Positions 27,275 through 36,741 are shown, counted from the stretch's first letter. The stretch: DNA of 64,000 nt from Mesorhizobium sp. (GCA_004963905.1 SUGL01000026.1:1-64000), one strand, 5' to 3'. Numbers and translations are program-made. Notes: generated by a model from the letters alone, not told the origin.

Positions 27275-29416
27275 GTGGACCAGATCACCACCAACCCCAT
27301 CGTCATCGGCATCGACGCCGGCGGCACCATGACCGACACGATCCTTGTCGATCAGGACGGCCACTTCAAGATCGGCAAGTCGGCGACCACGCCCAAGAAT
27401 GAGGCCGAGGGTTTTCTCGCCTCGGCCGAGGATGCGGCCGACGCCTGGGGCATCTCGCTGCAGGACCTGTTCTCGGGCGTCAACGTGGTGCTCTATTCCG
27501 GCACCGGCATGCTCAACACGCTTTTGTCGCGCACCGGCCGCAAGCTCGGGCTGATCACCACCAAAGGCCTCGAGGACATGATCCTGATGGGCCGCGGCTT
27601 GCAGGCCTGGGCGGATTATTCCTATGCCGACCGCCTGCATGCGGTCACCCACCATCATCCCGATCCGCTGGTGCCGCGCCGCCGCACCCACGGCGTCACC
27701 GAGCGCATCGATCAGTTCGGCGACGTCATCCTGCCGCTCTATGAGCACGAGGTGCATGCCGCCGCCAGGAAGCTGATCGCCGACAAGGTCGAGGCGATCT
27801 GCATCATGACCGTCTTCTCGCACGTCAATCCGGCGCATGAGAAGCGCATCGCCGAGATCTGCCGCGAGGAGATCGCCGCCGCCGGCGCCGACATCCTCGT
27901 CTACACCAGCCACGAGGTGCGCCCGGTCATCCGCGAGCAGTCGCGGCTGAACTCGGTGCTGATCGAGGCCTACGCCACCTCGCGCGGCCGCAGGCAGCTC
28001 AAGGGCATCGAGGACGTTTCGAAGAAATACGGCTTCAAATATGGCGTGCAGACGCTGCTCTCCTTCGGCGGCCTGACCTCGATCAACCATCCGCGCTTGC
28101 ACGAGACGATGATCTCCGGCCCGATCGGCGGCATCCTCGGCGCGGCCTATGTCGGCAAGCTGATCGGCAACGACTCGCTGATCTGCTCGGATATGGGCGG
28201 CACGTCCTTCGACATGGGTGTCATCACGCGCGGCCAGACGCGGATCGAGAACGAGCCGCTGATGGACCGCTTCAAGCTCAACGTGCCGACGCTGCATCTC
28301 GACACCATCGGCGCCGGCGCCGGCATGATCCTGAAGGTCGATCCGCTGACGAGAAAAGTCTCGCTCGGACCGGAAAGCGCCGGCTCCGACCCCGGCCCGA
28401 TCTGTTTCGCCAAGGGCGGCACCGAGCCGACCATCGCCGATTGCGACGCCATCCTCGGCCGTTTGAACCCGCATTACTTCCTCGGCGGCAAGGTCGTGCT
28501 GCGGGTCGAGAAAGCGCGAAAAGCCTTCGAGGAGAAATGCGCCCGCGTGCTCGGCGTCGACGTCGAGGAAGCCGCCGAAGGCATGATCGACATGCTGGAA
28601 GCCGACGCCAACAACGCGCTGCGCCGGGTCATCTCCGGACAAGGCATCCATCCGTCGGAATTCACGCTGCTCTCCTATGGCGGCTCGGGGCCGCTGCATC
28701 TCGCCGGCTGCTCCAGGGGCATCGGCTTCAAGGACATCATCACCTTCCAGTTCGCCGCCGCCTTCTCGGCCTTCGGCTGCACCACCGCCGATTTCATGCG
28801 CCGCCATTCGGTGTCGACGCAGATCGACATCGGCGCCCGCGCAAGCGATGACGAGCTGCAGGCCTTCGGCGCCAGGGTCACTTCCGTCTGGAACGACCTG
28901 ACCAGGGCCGCGGTCGACGAGATGGTCGCCGACGGGCATGCGCTTGATAAGATCAAGACCGTGCCGTTCCTGATGATGCGCTACACCGGCCAGCTCGAGG
29001 ACGTCGAGGTGATGGCGCCCCTGCCGGCGATCAGTTCGGCCGACGACATGCGCAAGGTCGTCGCCGAGTTCGAGGCGGTCTATGCCAAGGTCAACCACCG
29101 CGTCTCGCGCTATGGCGAGGTCGGCTTCTCGATCACCGAGCTCGGGCTGATCGCCACCGCCGACAAGGTCAAGCCGATGCTGGTCAAGCGTCCGCTGGGC
29201 AAGTCCGACCCCGCATCGGCTCACAAGGGGGTGCGCGAGGCCTATATCGGCGGCCGCTGGCACAAGGCCAATCTCTACGAGATGGACCTTCTGCAGCCCG
29301 GCCATGAGGTGACCGGCCCGGCCATCATCGAACATCCGGCGACGACGCTCGTCGTCCATCCGCAGGACCGCGTCTTCGTCGACGAATGGACGCTGCTCCA
29401 CTACTCCCATGCTTGA
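27275..29416 (+). CDS. Acetone-carboxylase-type beta subunit (HyuA/hydantoinase A family)
   Basis: 713 residues, near the length of AcxA. ASKHA-type ATP-binding motifs are GIDAGGTMTDTILVD near the N-terminus, SDMGGTSFDMGVI in the middle and LLSYGGSGPLH. In acetone carboxylase this subunit uses ATP to phosphorylate bicarbonate and the ketone enolate. The GTG start at 27275 follows GGAAGG with good spacing; an earlier GTG at 27245 is also in frame. It heads a tight operon beta-alpha-gamma-SDR-SDR, the acxABC gene order. Oxoprolinase- or hydantoinase-like alternatives are less likely because of the gamma gene. Confidence 0.88.
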   Translation: MDQITTNPIVIGIDAGGTMTDTILVDQDGHFKIGKSATTPKNEAEGFLASAEDAADAWGISLQDLFSGVNVVLYSGTGMLNTLLSRTGRKLGLITTKGLEDMILMGRGLQAWADYSYADRLHAVTHHHPDPLVPRRRTHGVTERIDQFGDVILPLYEHEVHAAARKLIADKVEAICIMTVFSHVNPAHEKRIAEICREEIAAAGADILVYTSHEVRPVIREQSRLNSVLIEAYATSRGRRQLKGIEDVSKKYGFKYGVQTLLSFGGLTSINHPRLHETMISGPIGGILGAAYVGKLIGNDSLICSDMGGTSFDMGVITRGQTRIENEPLMDRFKLNVPTLHLDTIGAGAGMILKVDPLTRKVSLGPESAGSDPGPICFAKGGTEPTIADCDAILGRLNPHYFLGGKVVLRVEKARKAFEEKCARVLGVDVEEAAEGMIDMLEADANNALRRVISGQGIHPSEFTLLSYGGSGPLHLAGCSRGIGFKDIITFQFAAAFSAFGCTTADFMRRHSVSTQIDIGARASDDELQAFGARVTSVWNDLTRAAVDEMVADGHALDKIKTVPFLMMRYTGQLEDVEVMAPLPAISSADDMRKVVAEFEAVYAKVNHRVSRYGEVGFSITELGLIATADKVKPMLVKRPLGKSDPASAHKGVREAYIGGRWHKANLYEMDLLQPGHEVTGPAIIEHPATTLVVHPQDRVFVDEWTLLHYSHA

Positions 29417-29429
29417 GAGGGCGAACGCC

Positions 29430-31625
29430 ATGCTGGACAAACCCGCTTCCGCGCTCCGCATCCGCGAACGGCTGATCGAATCCGAAAGGCTGATGGACGA
29501 GACCAGCTGCTACGACGGCATCACCGAGCTCGAGCTGCGCAAACAGGATCCGCTGAAGTTCGAGACGCTGCACACCAAGCTGCGCGCCTATTGCGTCTCC
29601 GCCCGCGAGATGGCCCGCCGCATCTCCGCCTCGCCCGGCGTGCGCGAGGTCGGCGAGATGGTCGTCGCCATCTACACGCCCGAAGGCGACGCCATCGCGC
29701 TCTCCAACGGCATCATGGTGCATGTCCACACGATGAGCCGCTTCATCAAATGGATGATCCGCAACGGCTACGAGGAGAACCCGCAGATCCGCGACGGCGA
29801 CATCTTCGCCAACAACGACGCCTTCATCGGCACCGTGCAGGTGCCGGACGTGATGGACGTGATGCCGATCTTCCATTCGGGCAAGCTCGTCGGCTGGGCG
29901 GGCGCCGTCTGCCACGAACTCGAGGCCGGCGGCATCACGCCGGGCGGCGACGTGGCGCTGGCGCAGGAGCGCTTCACCGAAGGCCTGTTCGTCTGCGCCG
30001 AGAAGGTCGGCGAGAATGACGAGCTCAGGCGCGACTATGTCATCCGCTGCGAGCGCAATCTCAGAATGCCGATCTACTGGGTGCTGGACGAGAAGGCCAA
30101 GGTCGCCTCCTGCATCGATATGCGCGAGAGCGTCAAGGCGCTGATCGACGAGATCGGCCTCGACTACTGGATGCAGGTGTCGAAGGAGTTCATCGAGGAG
30201 GGTCGCCGCGCGCAGCTCGCCCGCACGCGCCAGCTCACCGTGCCCGGCATCTATCGCGGTCACACCTTCTACGGCCACGTCACCGCCGGCAAGCCCGGCT
30301 ACCAGCCGCTCGGCGATCCCGACTGGCTCTACAACATCCCGATCGAGATGGAGATCACCAGCGACGGCAAGATCGTCATGGATTTCGAGGGCACGCAGCC
30401 CTGGGGCTACCATTCGATGAACTGCACGCCGGCCGGCATGGATGGCGGCATGTTCGTGACGCTGACCCAGCACATGAACTTCGAGGGCCTGGTCAATGAT
30501 GGCGCCTGGATGGCGACCGAGCTGAAGCTGCCCAAGGGCACCTGGACCAACCCCGACAACGAGATGGTGGCGACCGCCACCTCCTGGGCTCTGCTGCTGC
30601 CCGCCTATGGCGTCTTCCAGCGGCTGTTGTCGCGCTCCTTCATCGCCCGCGGCTTCGTCGAGGAGGCCTTTGTCGGCCAGGTCAACAGCCCGATGATCGA
30701 GATGGGCGGCACCAGCCAATACGGCACATCTTTCGGCATGGCGCATTTCGAATGCGCCGCCGCCGGCTCCGGCGCTTTGGCCATCAAGGACGGCCTCGAC
30801 ACCGCCTATGTCGGCTGGAATCCGGAATCCGACATGGGCAACATCGAGATCTGGGAACAGAACATGCCGATGCTCTATATCGGCCGCTCCATCGTCCCCA
30901 ATTCCGGCGGCGCCGGCAAATATCGCGGCGGCTGTTCCTTCCTGTCGACCTGGCTGGTCTCGAAGACCGACCATCTGCGACTGGTCACCTCCGAGCACTC
31001 CTCCCGGGTCTTCGACAATGGCGGCCTGTGCGGCGGCTATCCGGCGCCGACCTGCCAGAAGCACCGCGCTGTCCGCGACAGCAATATCTTCGAGCTCGCC
31101 GAGAACCGCGCGCCGCTCGCCCACCACACTGGCACCAATCCCTATCGCTCGGAACTCGAGGTCCGGCTGGAAGGCGAGCATGTGACGCTGGAGGGCCCCT
31201 ACATCACCGCGCCGCACAAGACGGGCGATGTTTTCACCCACTCCTACAATGGCGGCGGCGGTTACGGCGACGTGCTGGAGCGCGATCCCGTAAAGACCGC
31301 CTGGGACGTCGAGAACGGCTTTCTCACAAGGCAAGCGGCCGAAGGAATCTTCGGTATCGTGCTCGACGAGGACGAAGAGGGTTTTCCGGTCGCCAATCGC
31401 GAAGCCACCAAGCGCCATCGCGCCGAAATGCGGGCCAAGCGCCTGGCGCGCGCCAGGCCGGTCTCGGAATGGACGGCCAAGGAGCGCGAGCGGGTGAAAG
31501 CGGCCGATTTCGCGCCCGAGGTGCGGAAGATGTATGCCAGCGCCATCAAACTCTCGCCGCGCTTCACAAAAGACTTTTCGACCTTCTGGAATGTCGACGC
31601 CAAATCGACCTTCGGCGTGGAGTAA
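29430..31625 (+). CDS. Acetone-carboxylase-type alpha subunit (HyuB/hydantoinase B family)
   Basis: 731 residues, somewhat shorter than Xanthobacter AcxB. This subunit should hold the metal centre where the phosphorylated intermediates combine. The region NNDAFIGTVQVPDV and AVCHELEAGG aligns with the H-x-x-D...H metal-ligand pattern. Asp140 and His162 are 22 residues apart, as expected, but the first ligand position is Gln137 (codon CAG) instead of His. The start at 29430 follows GAGAGGG; an ATG at 29409 overlapping the beta stop is also possible. It lies 13 bp after beta and 6 bp before gamma. Confidence 0.88.
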   Translation: MLDKPASALRIRERLIESERLMDETSCYDGITELELRKQDPLKFETLHTKLRAYCVSAREMARRISASPGVREVGEMVVAIYTPEGDAIALSNGIMVHVHTMSRFIKWMIRNGYEENPQIRDGDIFANNDAFIGTVQVPDVMDVMPIFHSGKLVGWAGAVCHELEAGGITPGGDVALAQERFTEGLFVCAEKVGENDELRRDYVIRCERNLRMPIYWVLDEKAKVASCIDMRESVKALIDEIGLDYWMQVSKEFIEEGRRAQLARTRQLTVPGIYRGHTFYGHVTAGKPGYQPLGDPDWLYNIPIEMEITSDGKIVMDFEGTQPWGYHSMNCTPAGMDGGMFVTLTQHMNFEGLVNDGAWMATELKLPKGTWTNPDNEMVATATSWALLLPAYGVFQRLLSRSFIARGFVEEAFVGQVNSPMIEMGGTSQYGTSFGMAHFECAAAGSGALAIKDGLDTAYVGWNPESDMGNIEIWEQNMPMLYIGRSIVPNSGGAGKYRGGCSFLSTWLVSKTDHLRLVTSEHSSRVFDNGGLCGGYPAPTCQKHRAVRDSNIFELAENRAPLAHHTGTNPYRSELEVRLEGEHVTLEGPYITAPHKTGDVFTHSYNGGGGYGDVLERDPVKTAWDVENGFLTRQAAEGIFGIVLDEDEEGFPVANREATKRHRAEMRAKRLARARPVSEWTAKERERVKAADFAPEVRKMYASAIKLSPRFTKDFSTFWNVDAKSTFGVE

Positions 31626-31631
31626 GGGACC

Positions 31632-32138
31632 ATGACCTCGTACAGCAAGGAAGTCATCGCCGATCTGGTTGCCGGCACGCTGCCCCGGCCGCAGACGCGC
31701 CGCATCATGAGCGCCTACAAGGACGACGACCGCTTCTTCAAATATGTCGCGGTCCTGCAGGAGCGCGTCGGCTGGAGCGATCCGATCCTGCTTCCCGTCG
31801 GCGACCACCTCTTCATCTGCCAGAGCGGCGACGAGCGGGTGACCAAATGCGAATGCGGCCATTCCTTCGGCGACTACCGCAAGAACTGGAAGCTCAGGGC
31901 CTCGATCATCGTGCGCGACAGCGAGGAATCGCTGCGCGAGATCTACCCCAACAGCGACCTGCCGGATCCGGACTGGATGGAGATACGCGAGTTCATCTGC
32001 CCGGAATGCGGTACGCTTCACGAGGTCGAGGCAGCCGCGCCCGGCTATCCGATCGTGCATGATTTCGAACCCGATCTCGAAGGTTTTTATCGCGACTGGC
32101 TGGGTAAGCCGCTGGAGCCAGCTGACAAGGGAGGCTGA
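31632..32138 (+). CDS. Acetone-carboxylase-type gamma subunit
   Basis: 168 residues, the same size as AcxC of Xanthobacter. It carries two Cys pairs that could bind zinc (KCECGHSF and CPECGTLHEVE) and the conserved stretch DYRKNWKLRASIIVRDSEE. Its presence separates this operon from ordinary hydantoinase or oxoprolinase pairs, which lack a gamma subunit. Its stop overlaps the start of the first dehydrogenase (TGATG). Confidence 0.9.
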   Translation: MTSYSKEVIADLVAGTLPRPQTRRIMSAYKDDDRFFKYVAVLQERVGWSDPILLPVGDHLFICQSGDERVTKCECGHSFGDYRKNWKLRASIIVRDSEESLREIYPNSDLPDPDWMEIREFICPECGTLHEVEAAAPGYPIVHDFEPDLEGFYRDWLGKPLEPADKGG

Positions 32139-32917
32139 TGCCGGGAATGGGCCGCGTCGCGGGCAAGGTCGCTTTGGTCACCGGGGCTGGGCTCGGCCTT
32201 GGACGGGCGTCGTCGCTTTTGCTGGCATCGGAAGGCGCAAGGCTGGTCGTCAGCGACGTCGACGAGGGCCTCGCGGGCAATACCGCGGCTGAGATCGCCA
32301 AGGCCGGCGGCGAAGCGTTGGCGCTGCGCCATGACGTGTCGAAGCCGGAAGACTGGTCCGTCGTCATGGCCGCGATCGGGCAGCGGTTCGGACGGCTCGA
32401 CGTGCTGGTCAACAATGCCGGCATAGCCATCGCCAAAAACATCGAGGACACGTCGCTTGAAGAATGGCGGCGCACCATGGCGGTCAATCTCGACGGCGTC
32501 TTTCTCGGCTGCCGGGCAGGCATCGGGTTGATGAAGAAATCCGGCGGCGGATCGATCATCAATCTTTCCTCGATCGACGGCATCATCGGCGAGGCCGAGC
32601 TTGCCGCCTATTGCGCCTCCAAGGGCGGTGTGCGCACCTTGACCAAGGCGGTGGCGGTGCATTGCGCCGAGCAGCGCTACGGCATCCGCTGCAACTCCAT
32701 CCATCCCGGCTATATCTGGACGCCGCAGACCGAGAATTACCTGCGCGACCTCGGCACGCTCGAGCAGGAAAAGGCCAAGGCGCTGTCGCGCCATCCGATC
32801 GGCTTCCTCGGCGAGCCGAACGATATCGCTTACATGGTCCTCTATCTCGCTTCGGACGAATCCAAATTCGTCACCGGCTCCGAAATGGTCGTCGACGGAG
32901 GCTATCTTGCAGTGTGA
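32138..32917 (+). CDS. Short-chain dehydrogenase/reductase (alcohol to ketone type)
   Basis: 259 residues, classical SDR. The cofactor motif TGAGLGLG is at about 14-21, with D near the end of beta-2 (VVSDVD, NAD preferred), then NNAG, the catalytic Ser in INLSSIDG and YCASK (Tyr/Lys), with the C-terminal SGSEMVVDGGY-like ending. It resembles cyclopentanol/secondary-alcohol dehydrogenases. Being coupled to the carboxylase gamma gene, it probably makes the ketone that is then carboxylated (inference). Confidence 0.9.
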   Translation: MPGMGRVAGKVALVTGAGLGLGRASSLLLASEGARLVVSDVDEGLAGNTAAEIAKAGGEALALRHDVSKPEDWSVVMAAIGQRFGRLDVLVNNAGIAIAKNIEDTSLEEWRRTMAVNLDGVFLGCRAGIGLMKKSGGGSIINLSSIDGIIGEAELAAYCASKGGVRTLTKAVAVHCAEQRYGIRCNSIHPGYIWTPQTENYLRDLGTLEQEKAKALSRHPIGFLGEPNDIAYMVLYLASDESKFVTGSEMVVDGGYLAV

Positions 32918-32935
32918 ATATGGAGACCGTCTGCG

Positions 32936-33763
32936 ATGACCAATCTCACCGGCCGCAGCGCCATCGTCACCGGCGGCTTTTCCGGCATGGGCTTCGCCAT
33001 CGCGACGGCGCTCGCCAAGGCAGGCGCCAATGTCGCGGTCGGCTCCTATGTCGCGCCGCCACAGGCGGGCAGAGCGGACGCGGCCTATTATCCCGGCGCG
33101 GACGAGATCGAACGCGTGAAGTCGGCGCTTGCGGCGCACGGCACCAAGGTCCATGCAGCGCATCTCGACGTCCGCGACAGCGCCCTCACCAACCTCTTCT
33201 TTGCCGAGGCCGAGGCGGCCGTCGGTCCCGCCGACATCCTCGTCAACGCCGCCGGCACGACGGCCGAGCAACCGGTCTGCGGCCATTCCGACGAGCTGTG
33301 GGACAAGATCGTCGACACCAATCTGACCGGCGCCTTCCGCACCACGCGCGCCGTGCTGCCCGGCATGATCGAGCGCGGCTGGGGCCGCATCGTCAACATC
33401 GGCTCGACGGCGGCTTCCGTCGGCTGGAAGGATAATCCCGCCTATTGCGCCTCCAAGGCGGGCCTGCTCGGGCTGACGCGCTGCGTGGCTTTGGAAGGGG
33501 CACCGCATGGCGTCACCTGCGTCATGATCAGCCCGACCTGGGTCGAGACCGAGCTGATGCGCCGCAACGTGGCACAGGTCGTCGAGCGCGAAGGCAAGGG
33601 CCGCAGCGTCGAGGACGCGATGGACGAGTTCCGGAAAGCCAATCCCCAGGGCCGCATGCTGCAGCCTCAGGAGATCGCGGCGCTGGCCGTCTTCCTCTGC
33701 TCGGATCTCGCCAAGGGGATCACCATGGAAAATATCCAGATCACCGGCGGAGCCCTATGGTGA
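32936..33763 (+). CDS. Short-chain dehydrogenase/reductase (3-hydroxybutyrate dehydrogenase-like)
   Basis: 275 residues, classical SDR with TGGFSGMG (about 11-18), NAAGT, the catalytic Ser in NIGSTAAS, YCASK and a C-terminal QITGGALW ending in Trp. The overall build is like 3-hydroxybutyrate or 3-oxoacyl dehydrogenases. It is the last gene of the carboxylase operon, 18 bp after the first SDR. It may act on the hydroxy- or keto-acid formed after carboxylation, or on the starting alcohol; sequence alone does not decide. Confidence 0.88.
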   Translation: MTNLTGRSAIVTGGFSGMGFAIATALAKAGANVAVGSYVAPPQAGRADAAYYPGADEIERVKSALAAHGTKVHAAHLDVRDSALTNLFFAEAEAAVGPADILVNAAGTTAEQPVCGHSDELWDKIVDTNLTGAFRTTRAVLPGMIERGWGRIVNIGSTAASVGWKDNPAYCASKAGLLGLTRCVALEGAPHGVTCVMISPTWVETELMRRNVAQVVEREGKGRSVEDAMDEFRKANPQGRMLQPQEIAALAVFLCSDLAKGITMENIQITGGALW

Positions 33764-33822
33764 AACCCGCGCCGGTAGAAAGAGCGTGTAACCGCTCGCA
33801 GACGGCGACGCATTCCAAAACG

Positions 33823-34461
33823 TCAGGCCGCCCGCAGCTGAAGCCTTTTCAGCTTCGACACCATGCCCGCGCCAAGCATCTTTTCCGAATATTCGACGAG
33901 CAGAGCTCTCGCCTCCAGATGCGAGATGGCGTCGTCGGAATGGCCGCGCCGCAGCCAGAACCCGTCGAGCATCGCCGCAAAGCCGTGCACAAAATGGTCG
34001 ATTTCCCTTTTCGACCACAGCGGCGACAGCGCCGAGCCGATGTTCGATCGCAGCCGCTTGTAGAACAGCTCCTGCAGCCGGGCATAGCGCGGATTGTGCG
34101 CCGCTTCCGCGTAGAACGAAATCCAGGCGTTGGCAGTGCTGCGCTCGAACTTCTCCTCCGGGAAATTGCCGTCGACGATGGCCGTCAGGCGGTCCCACCG
34201 GGTCTCGGCCTGGCGCAGATTGACCACCACCGCATCCATCAGGACACGGTTGGCATACCGCACCATCTCGAACAGCACCTGGTCCTTGTCCTTGAAATAA
34301 TAGGTCAGGATGCCCTGCGACATCCCTGCTTCGTGGCAGATGCGGGTGGTCGTCAGCCCCTTCAGGCCGTCACGCAGGAAGATGCGATGCGCCGCCTCGA
34401 TCAGCTCGACCCGCCTGATGTCCTCGATGCGGGTCCTTTGTTTCTTTGTCCTGGTTGCCAT
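33823..34461 (-). CDS. TetR-family regulator, BetI-like
   Basis: 212 residues. The N-terminal HTH (about 12-60) reads RRVELIEAAHRIFLRDGLKGLTTTRICHEAGMSQGILTYYFKDKDQVL. The C-terminal domain carries FYAEAAHNPRYARLQELFYKRLRSNI, closely resembling the choline/betaine repressor BetI. The ATG chosen gives MATRTKKQRTR; upstream codons are in the promoter. It is divergent from an alcohol dehydrogenase followed by a betaine-type importer, which it probably represses through the palindrome just upstream of its start. Confidence 0.88.
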   Translation of the reverse strand: MATRTKKQRTRIEDIRRVELIEAAHRIFLRDGLKGLTTTRICHEAGMSQGILTYYFKDKDQVLFEMVRYANRVLMDAVVVNLRQAETRWDRLTAIVDGNFPEEKFERSTANAWISFYAEAAHNPRYARLQELFYKRLRSNIGSALSPLWSKREIDHFVHGFAAMLDGFWLRRGHSDDAISHLEARALLVEYSEKMLGAGMVSKLKRLQLRAA

Positions 34462-34464
34462 GAG

Positions 34465-34483
34465 TTTCGTATATCCGACGAAA
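34465..34483. promoter_or_regulatory. Candidate TetR/BetI-type operator in divergent promoter
   Basis: The inverted repeat TTTCGT-N7-ACGAAA lies 3 bp upstream of the regulator start. The adjacent AT-rich segment (34481-34530) has two AAATTTTT copies 20 bp apart and a TATAAT (34518-34523) oriented toward the alcohol dehydrogenase. This position fits joint control of both directions. Confidence 0.5.
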
Positions 34484-34572
34484 TTTTTGTACGCTCTAAC
34501 AAATTTTTCTATTGTCATATAATTTTGGCAGGCCTAGGCTGCCAAGGCAAGCAGATGCCTTACGGACTATCG

Positions 34573-35610
34573 ATGACGTCGCACCAACAAACGATGCGGG
34601 CCGCGGTCCTGGGCAGGTACGGCGAGCCGCTCGACGTTACCAGCGTGCCTCGTCCGGTCGCCGGCCCCGGTCAGATATTGGTGCGGCTGCAGGCCTGCGG
34701 CGTCTGCCACACCGACGTGCACATCTGGCGAGGCGAGAGCGTTCCGCCGCTTGCGCCTTCCCCCTTCGTCATGGGCCACGAGGGCATCGGCCGCGTCGAG
34801 GCGATCGGCGATGGCGTCAGCGGCTGGGCGCTGGGCGATCGTGCCGGCGTCCCCTGGATCCACGACACCTGCTGCCGTTGCGACGAATGCCTGGATGGCT
34901 ACGAGTCCTTCTGCCAGCACCATCGGGCGCATGGTCTGAACGTGCCCGGCGCCTTTGCCGAATATGTCGTTTGCGACGCCAGGTTCGCGGTAGCGTTGCC
35001 CGAGACCATCGACCCGGTGACCACCGCGCCGGTGATGTGCGCCGGCATCACCGCTTACGGCGCGGTGAAGCGGGCCGGGCTGAGGGCAGGCGAGACCGCC
35101 GCCATCTTCGGCTGCGGCGGCCTCGGTCTCTATGCGGTGCAGATCGCCAGCCGGCTAAGCGTCAGGGTGCTCGCGGTCGATCGTGATCCGGCGAAGCTGG
35201 AGATCGCCCGCCGCCACGGTGCGGCGGAAACCGAAATCGCCGACTCCGGCCTCTCTTCGCGTCTTGCCGCCAAGGCTGAAAAATATCACGCCTGCATCAA
35301 CTTCGCGCCGACCACGGCGACCTGGGACGCCATGCTCGCGGGCATCCGCCCTCGCGGCAGGGTCATCGCCGCCGCCATGGTCTTCCAGCCGGTGCCTCTG
35401 ATCCAGGAATGGCTGACGGCCACCGGCGTCGTCATCACCGGCACCAGCGTCGGCACCAGGCAGGAGATGCGCGAGCTGGTCGCCATGCACTCGGAGCAAC
35501 CTCTCGAAACCCTAGTCGAGACCATCAGGCTGGACGAAGTCTCGGACGCGCTCGCCGCGCTTGAAAGAGGCCAGTCGAAAGGCAGGTTCGTCATAAGCTT
35601 CACTGACTGA
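34573..35610 (+). CDS. Zinc-dependent alcohol dehydrogenase (AdhP/AdhA type)
   Basis: 345 residues, MDR superfamily. The catalytic zinc site is ACGVCHTDVHIW and GHEGIGRVE; the structural zinc site is CCRCDECLDGYESFC (four Cys); the NAD-binding motif is GCGGLGLYAVQIA. Members oxidise primary and some secondary alcohols with NAD. The start at 34573 is preferred; ATGs at 34555 and 34594 are in frame. It is followed after about 100 bp by the betaine-type importer on the same strand. A link to choline or another alkanolamine is suggested only by context. Confidence 0.9.
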   Translation: MTSHQQTMRAAVLGRYGEPLDVTSVPRPVAGPGQILVRLQACGVCHTDVHIWRGESVPPLAPSPFVMGHEGIGRVEAIGDGVSGWALGDRAGVPWIHDTCCRCDECLDGYESFCQHHRAHGLNVPGAFAEYVVCDARFAVALPETIDPVTTAPVMCAGITAYGAVKRAGLRAGETAAIFGCGGLGLYAVQIASRLSVRVLAVDRDPAKLEIARRHGAAETEIADSGLSSRLAAKAEKYHACINFAPTTATWDAMLAGIRPRGRVIAAAMVFQPVPLIQEWLTATGVVITGTSVGTRQEMRELVAMHSEQPLETLVETIRLDEVSDALAALERGQSKGRFVISFTD

Positions 35611-35712
35611 TCGACAGTGTCCTGCGGCCTGACGCGCGCAGAGAGGTTTGCGGAGGCCTCGCCATCAACGATGGAATTCAGCTCAAACCAAAACAGAACA
35701 GGGGAAACCATC

Positions 35713-36654
35713 ATGCCGAACGCAATGAACAGACTGAGAAATGTCGGAATTGGCCTGGCGCTGGTGCTCGCCGCAACGACGGTCGGGCAAACCGCCGATC
35801 TCGGCGCCAAGGACGAGCCGATCAAGCTCGCCATGCTTGAATGGACGGGCGCGCATGTCTCCACCCACATCGCCGGGCAGCTTCTGCAAAAGCTCGGCTA
35901 CAAGGTCGAATACGTCACCGCCGGCAATTTCCCGCAATTCTCAGGCTTGGCCGACGGCTCGCTCAGCGCCTCCGTGGAAGTGTGGATGAACAATGTCGGC
36001 GACATCTATCCCAAGACGCTGGCCGCCAAGCAGATCGAGGATATTGGCAAGCTCGATCTGAAGACACGCGAAGGCTGGATCTATCCGAAATACATGGAAA
36101 AGGTCTGCCCCGGCCTGCCCGATTGGACGGCGCTCAACAAGCCGGAATGCATCCAGGCGCTGTCGACGCCGGAGACCGCGCCCAACGCGCGCTTCCTCGA
36201 CTACCCCGCCGACTGGGGCTCGCGCGCGGCAACCATCATTGCCGACAATTCCATGCAATACACCGCCGTGCCGGCCGGTTCGGAAGGCGCGTTGGTGGCC
36301 GAGCTCGAGGCCGCGGAAGCCGCCAAGAAGCCGCTGGTGATGATGTTCTGGGGCCCGCATTACGCGCTTGCCGAAAACGACGTCGGCTGGGTCACCATGC
36401 CGCCCTGCAAGGAGCAGACCAACGAGCACTGCATCACCCCTCCGGATGTCGACAAGATCGTCTGGTCGGGCTTCGGCGCTAAATGGCCGGCGGCTTATGC
36501 TTTCCTGAAAGCCTTCAAGGTGGATGCCGGCGAGCAGGAGAAGATGATGCTGGCCGTCGACAAGCAGGGCAAGGACCTCGACGCCGTCGTCAAGGAATGG
36601 ATCGACAAGAACGAGACTGTGTGGAAGCCTTGGCTCGATGCTGCCAAGGGATAA
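35713..36654 (+). CDS. Glycine betaine/proline-type ABC importer substrate-binding protein (OpuAC family)
   Basis: 313 residues with a Sec signal peptide (MPNAMNRLRNVGIGLALVLAATTVGQTA). OpuAC-family features are EWTGAHVSTHIAGQLLQKLGY, SASVEVWMNN and MFWGPHYALAENDVGWVTMP, with aromatic residues typical of the quaternary-amine cage. Cys pairs (CPGLPDW...PECIQ, PPCKEQTNEHC) may form disulfides. It is the periplasmic receptor for the ProV/ProW-type genes that follow. The exact ligand (betaine, carnitine or other) is not determinable. Confidence 0.92.
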   Translation: MPNAMNRLRNVGIGLALVLAATTVGQTADLGAKDEPIKLAMLEWTGAHVSTHIAGQLLQKLGYKVEYVTAGNFPQFSGLADGSLSASVEVWMNNVGDIYPKTLAAKQIEDIGKLDLKTREGWIYPKYMEKVCPGLPDWTALNKPECIQALSTPETAPNARFLDYPADWGSRAATIIADNSMQYTAVPAGSEGALVAELEAAEAAKKPLVMMFWGPHYALAENDVGWVTMPPCKEQTNEHCITPPDVDKIVWSGFGAKWPAAYAFLKAFKVDAGEQEKMMLAVDKQGKDLDAVVKEWIDKNETVWKPWLDAAKG

Positions 36655-36741
36655 TCCGCCGATGTGCCTGGCAAGGGCCGAAGGCAATCAACGCCTGGCT
36701 CCCGCGATATGCGGGACCGGGCAAGGCGAGGGCAGTTGCCG

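Noticed and set aside
29325..32060. 911-codon open frame on the minus strand opposite the carboxylase operon
   Set aside because: Shadow of the high-GC alpha and gamma subunit genes. The plus-strand products match known families and the minus frame is a His/Asp/Arg-rich translation with no motif.
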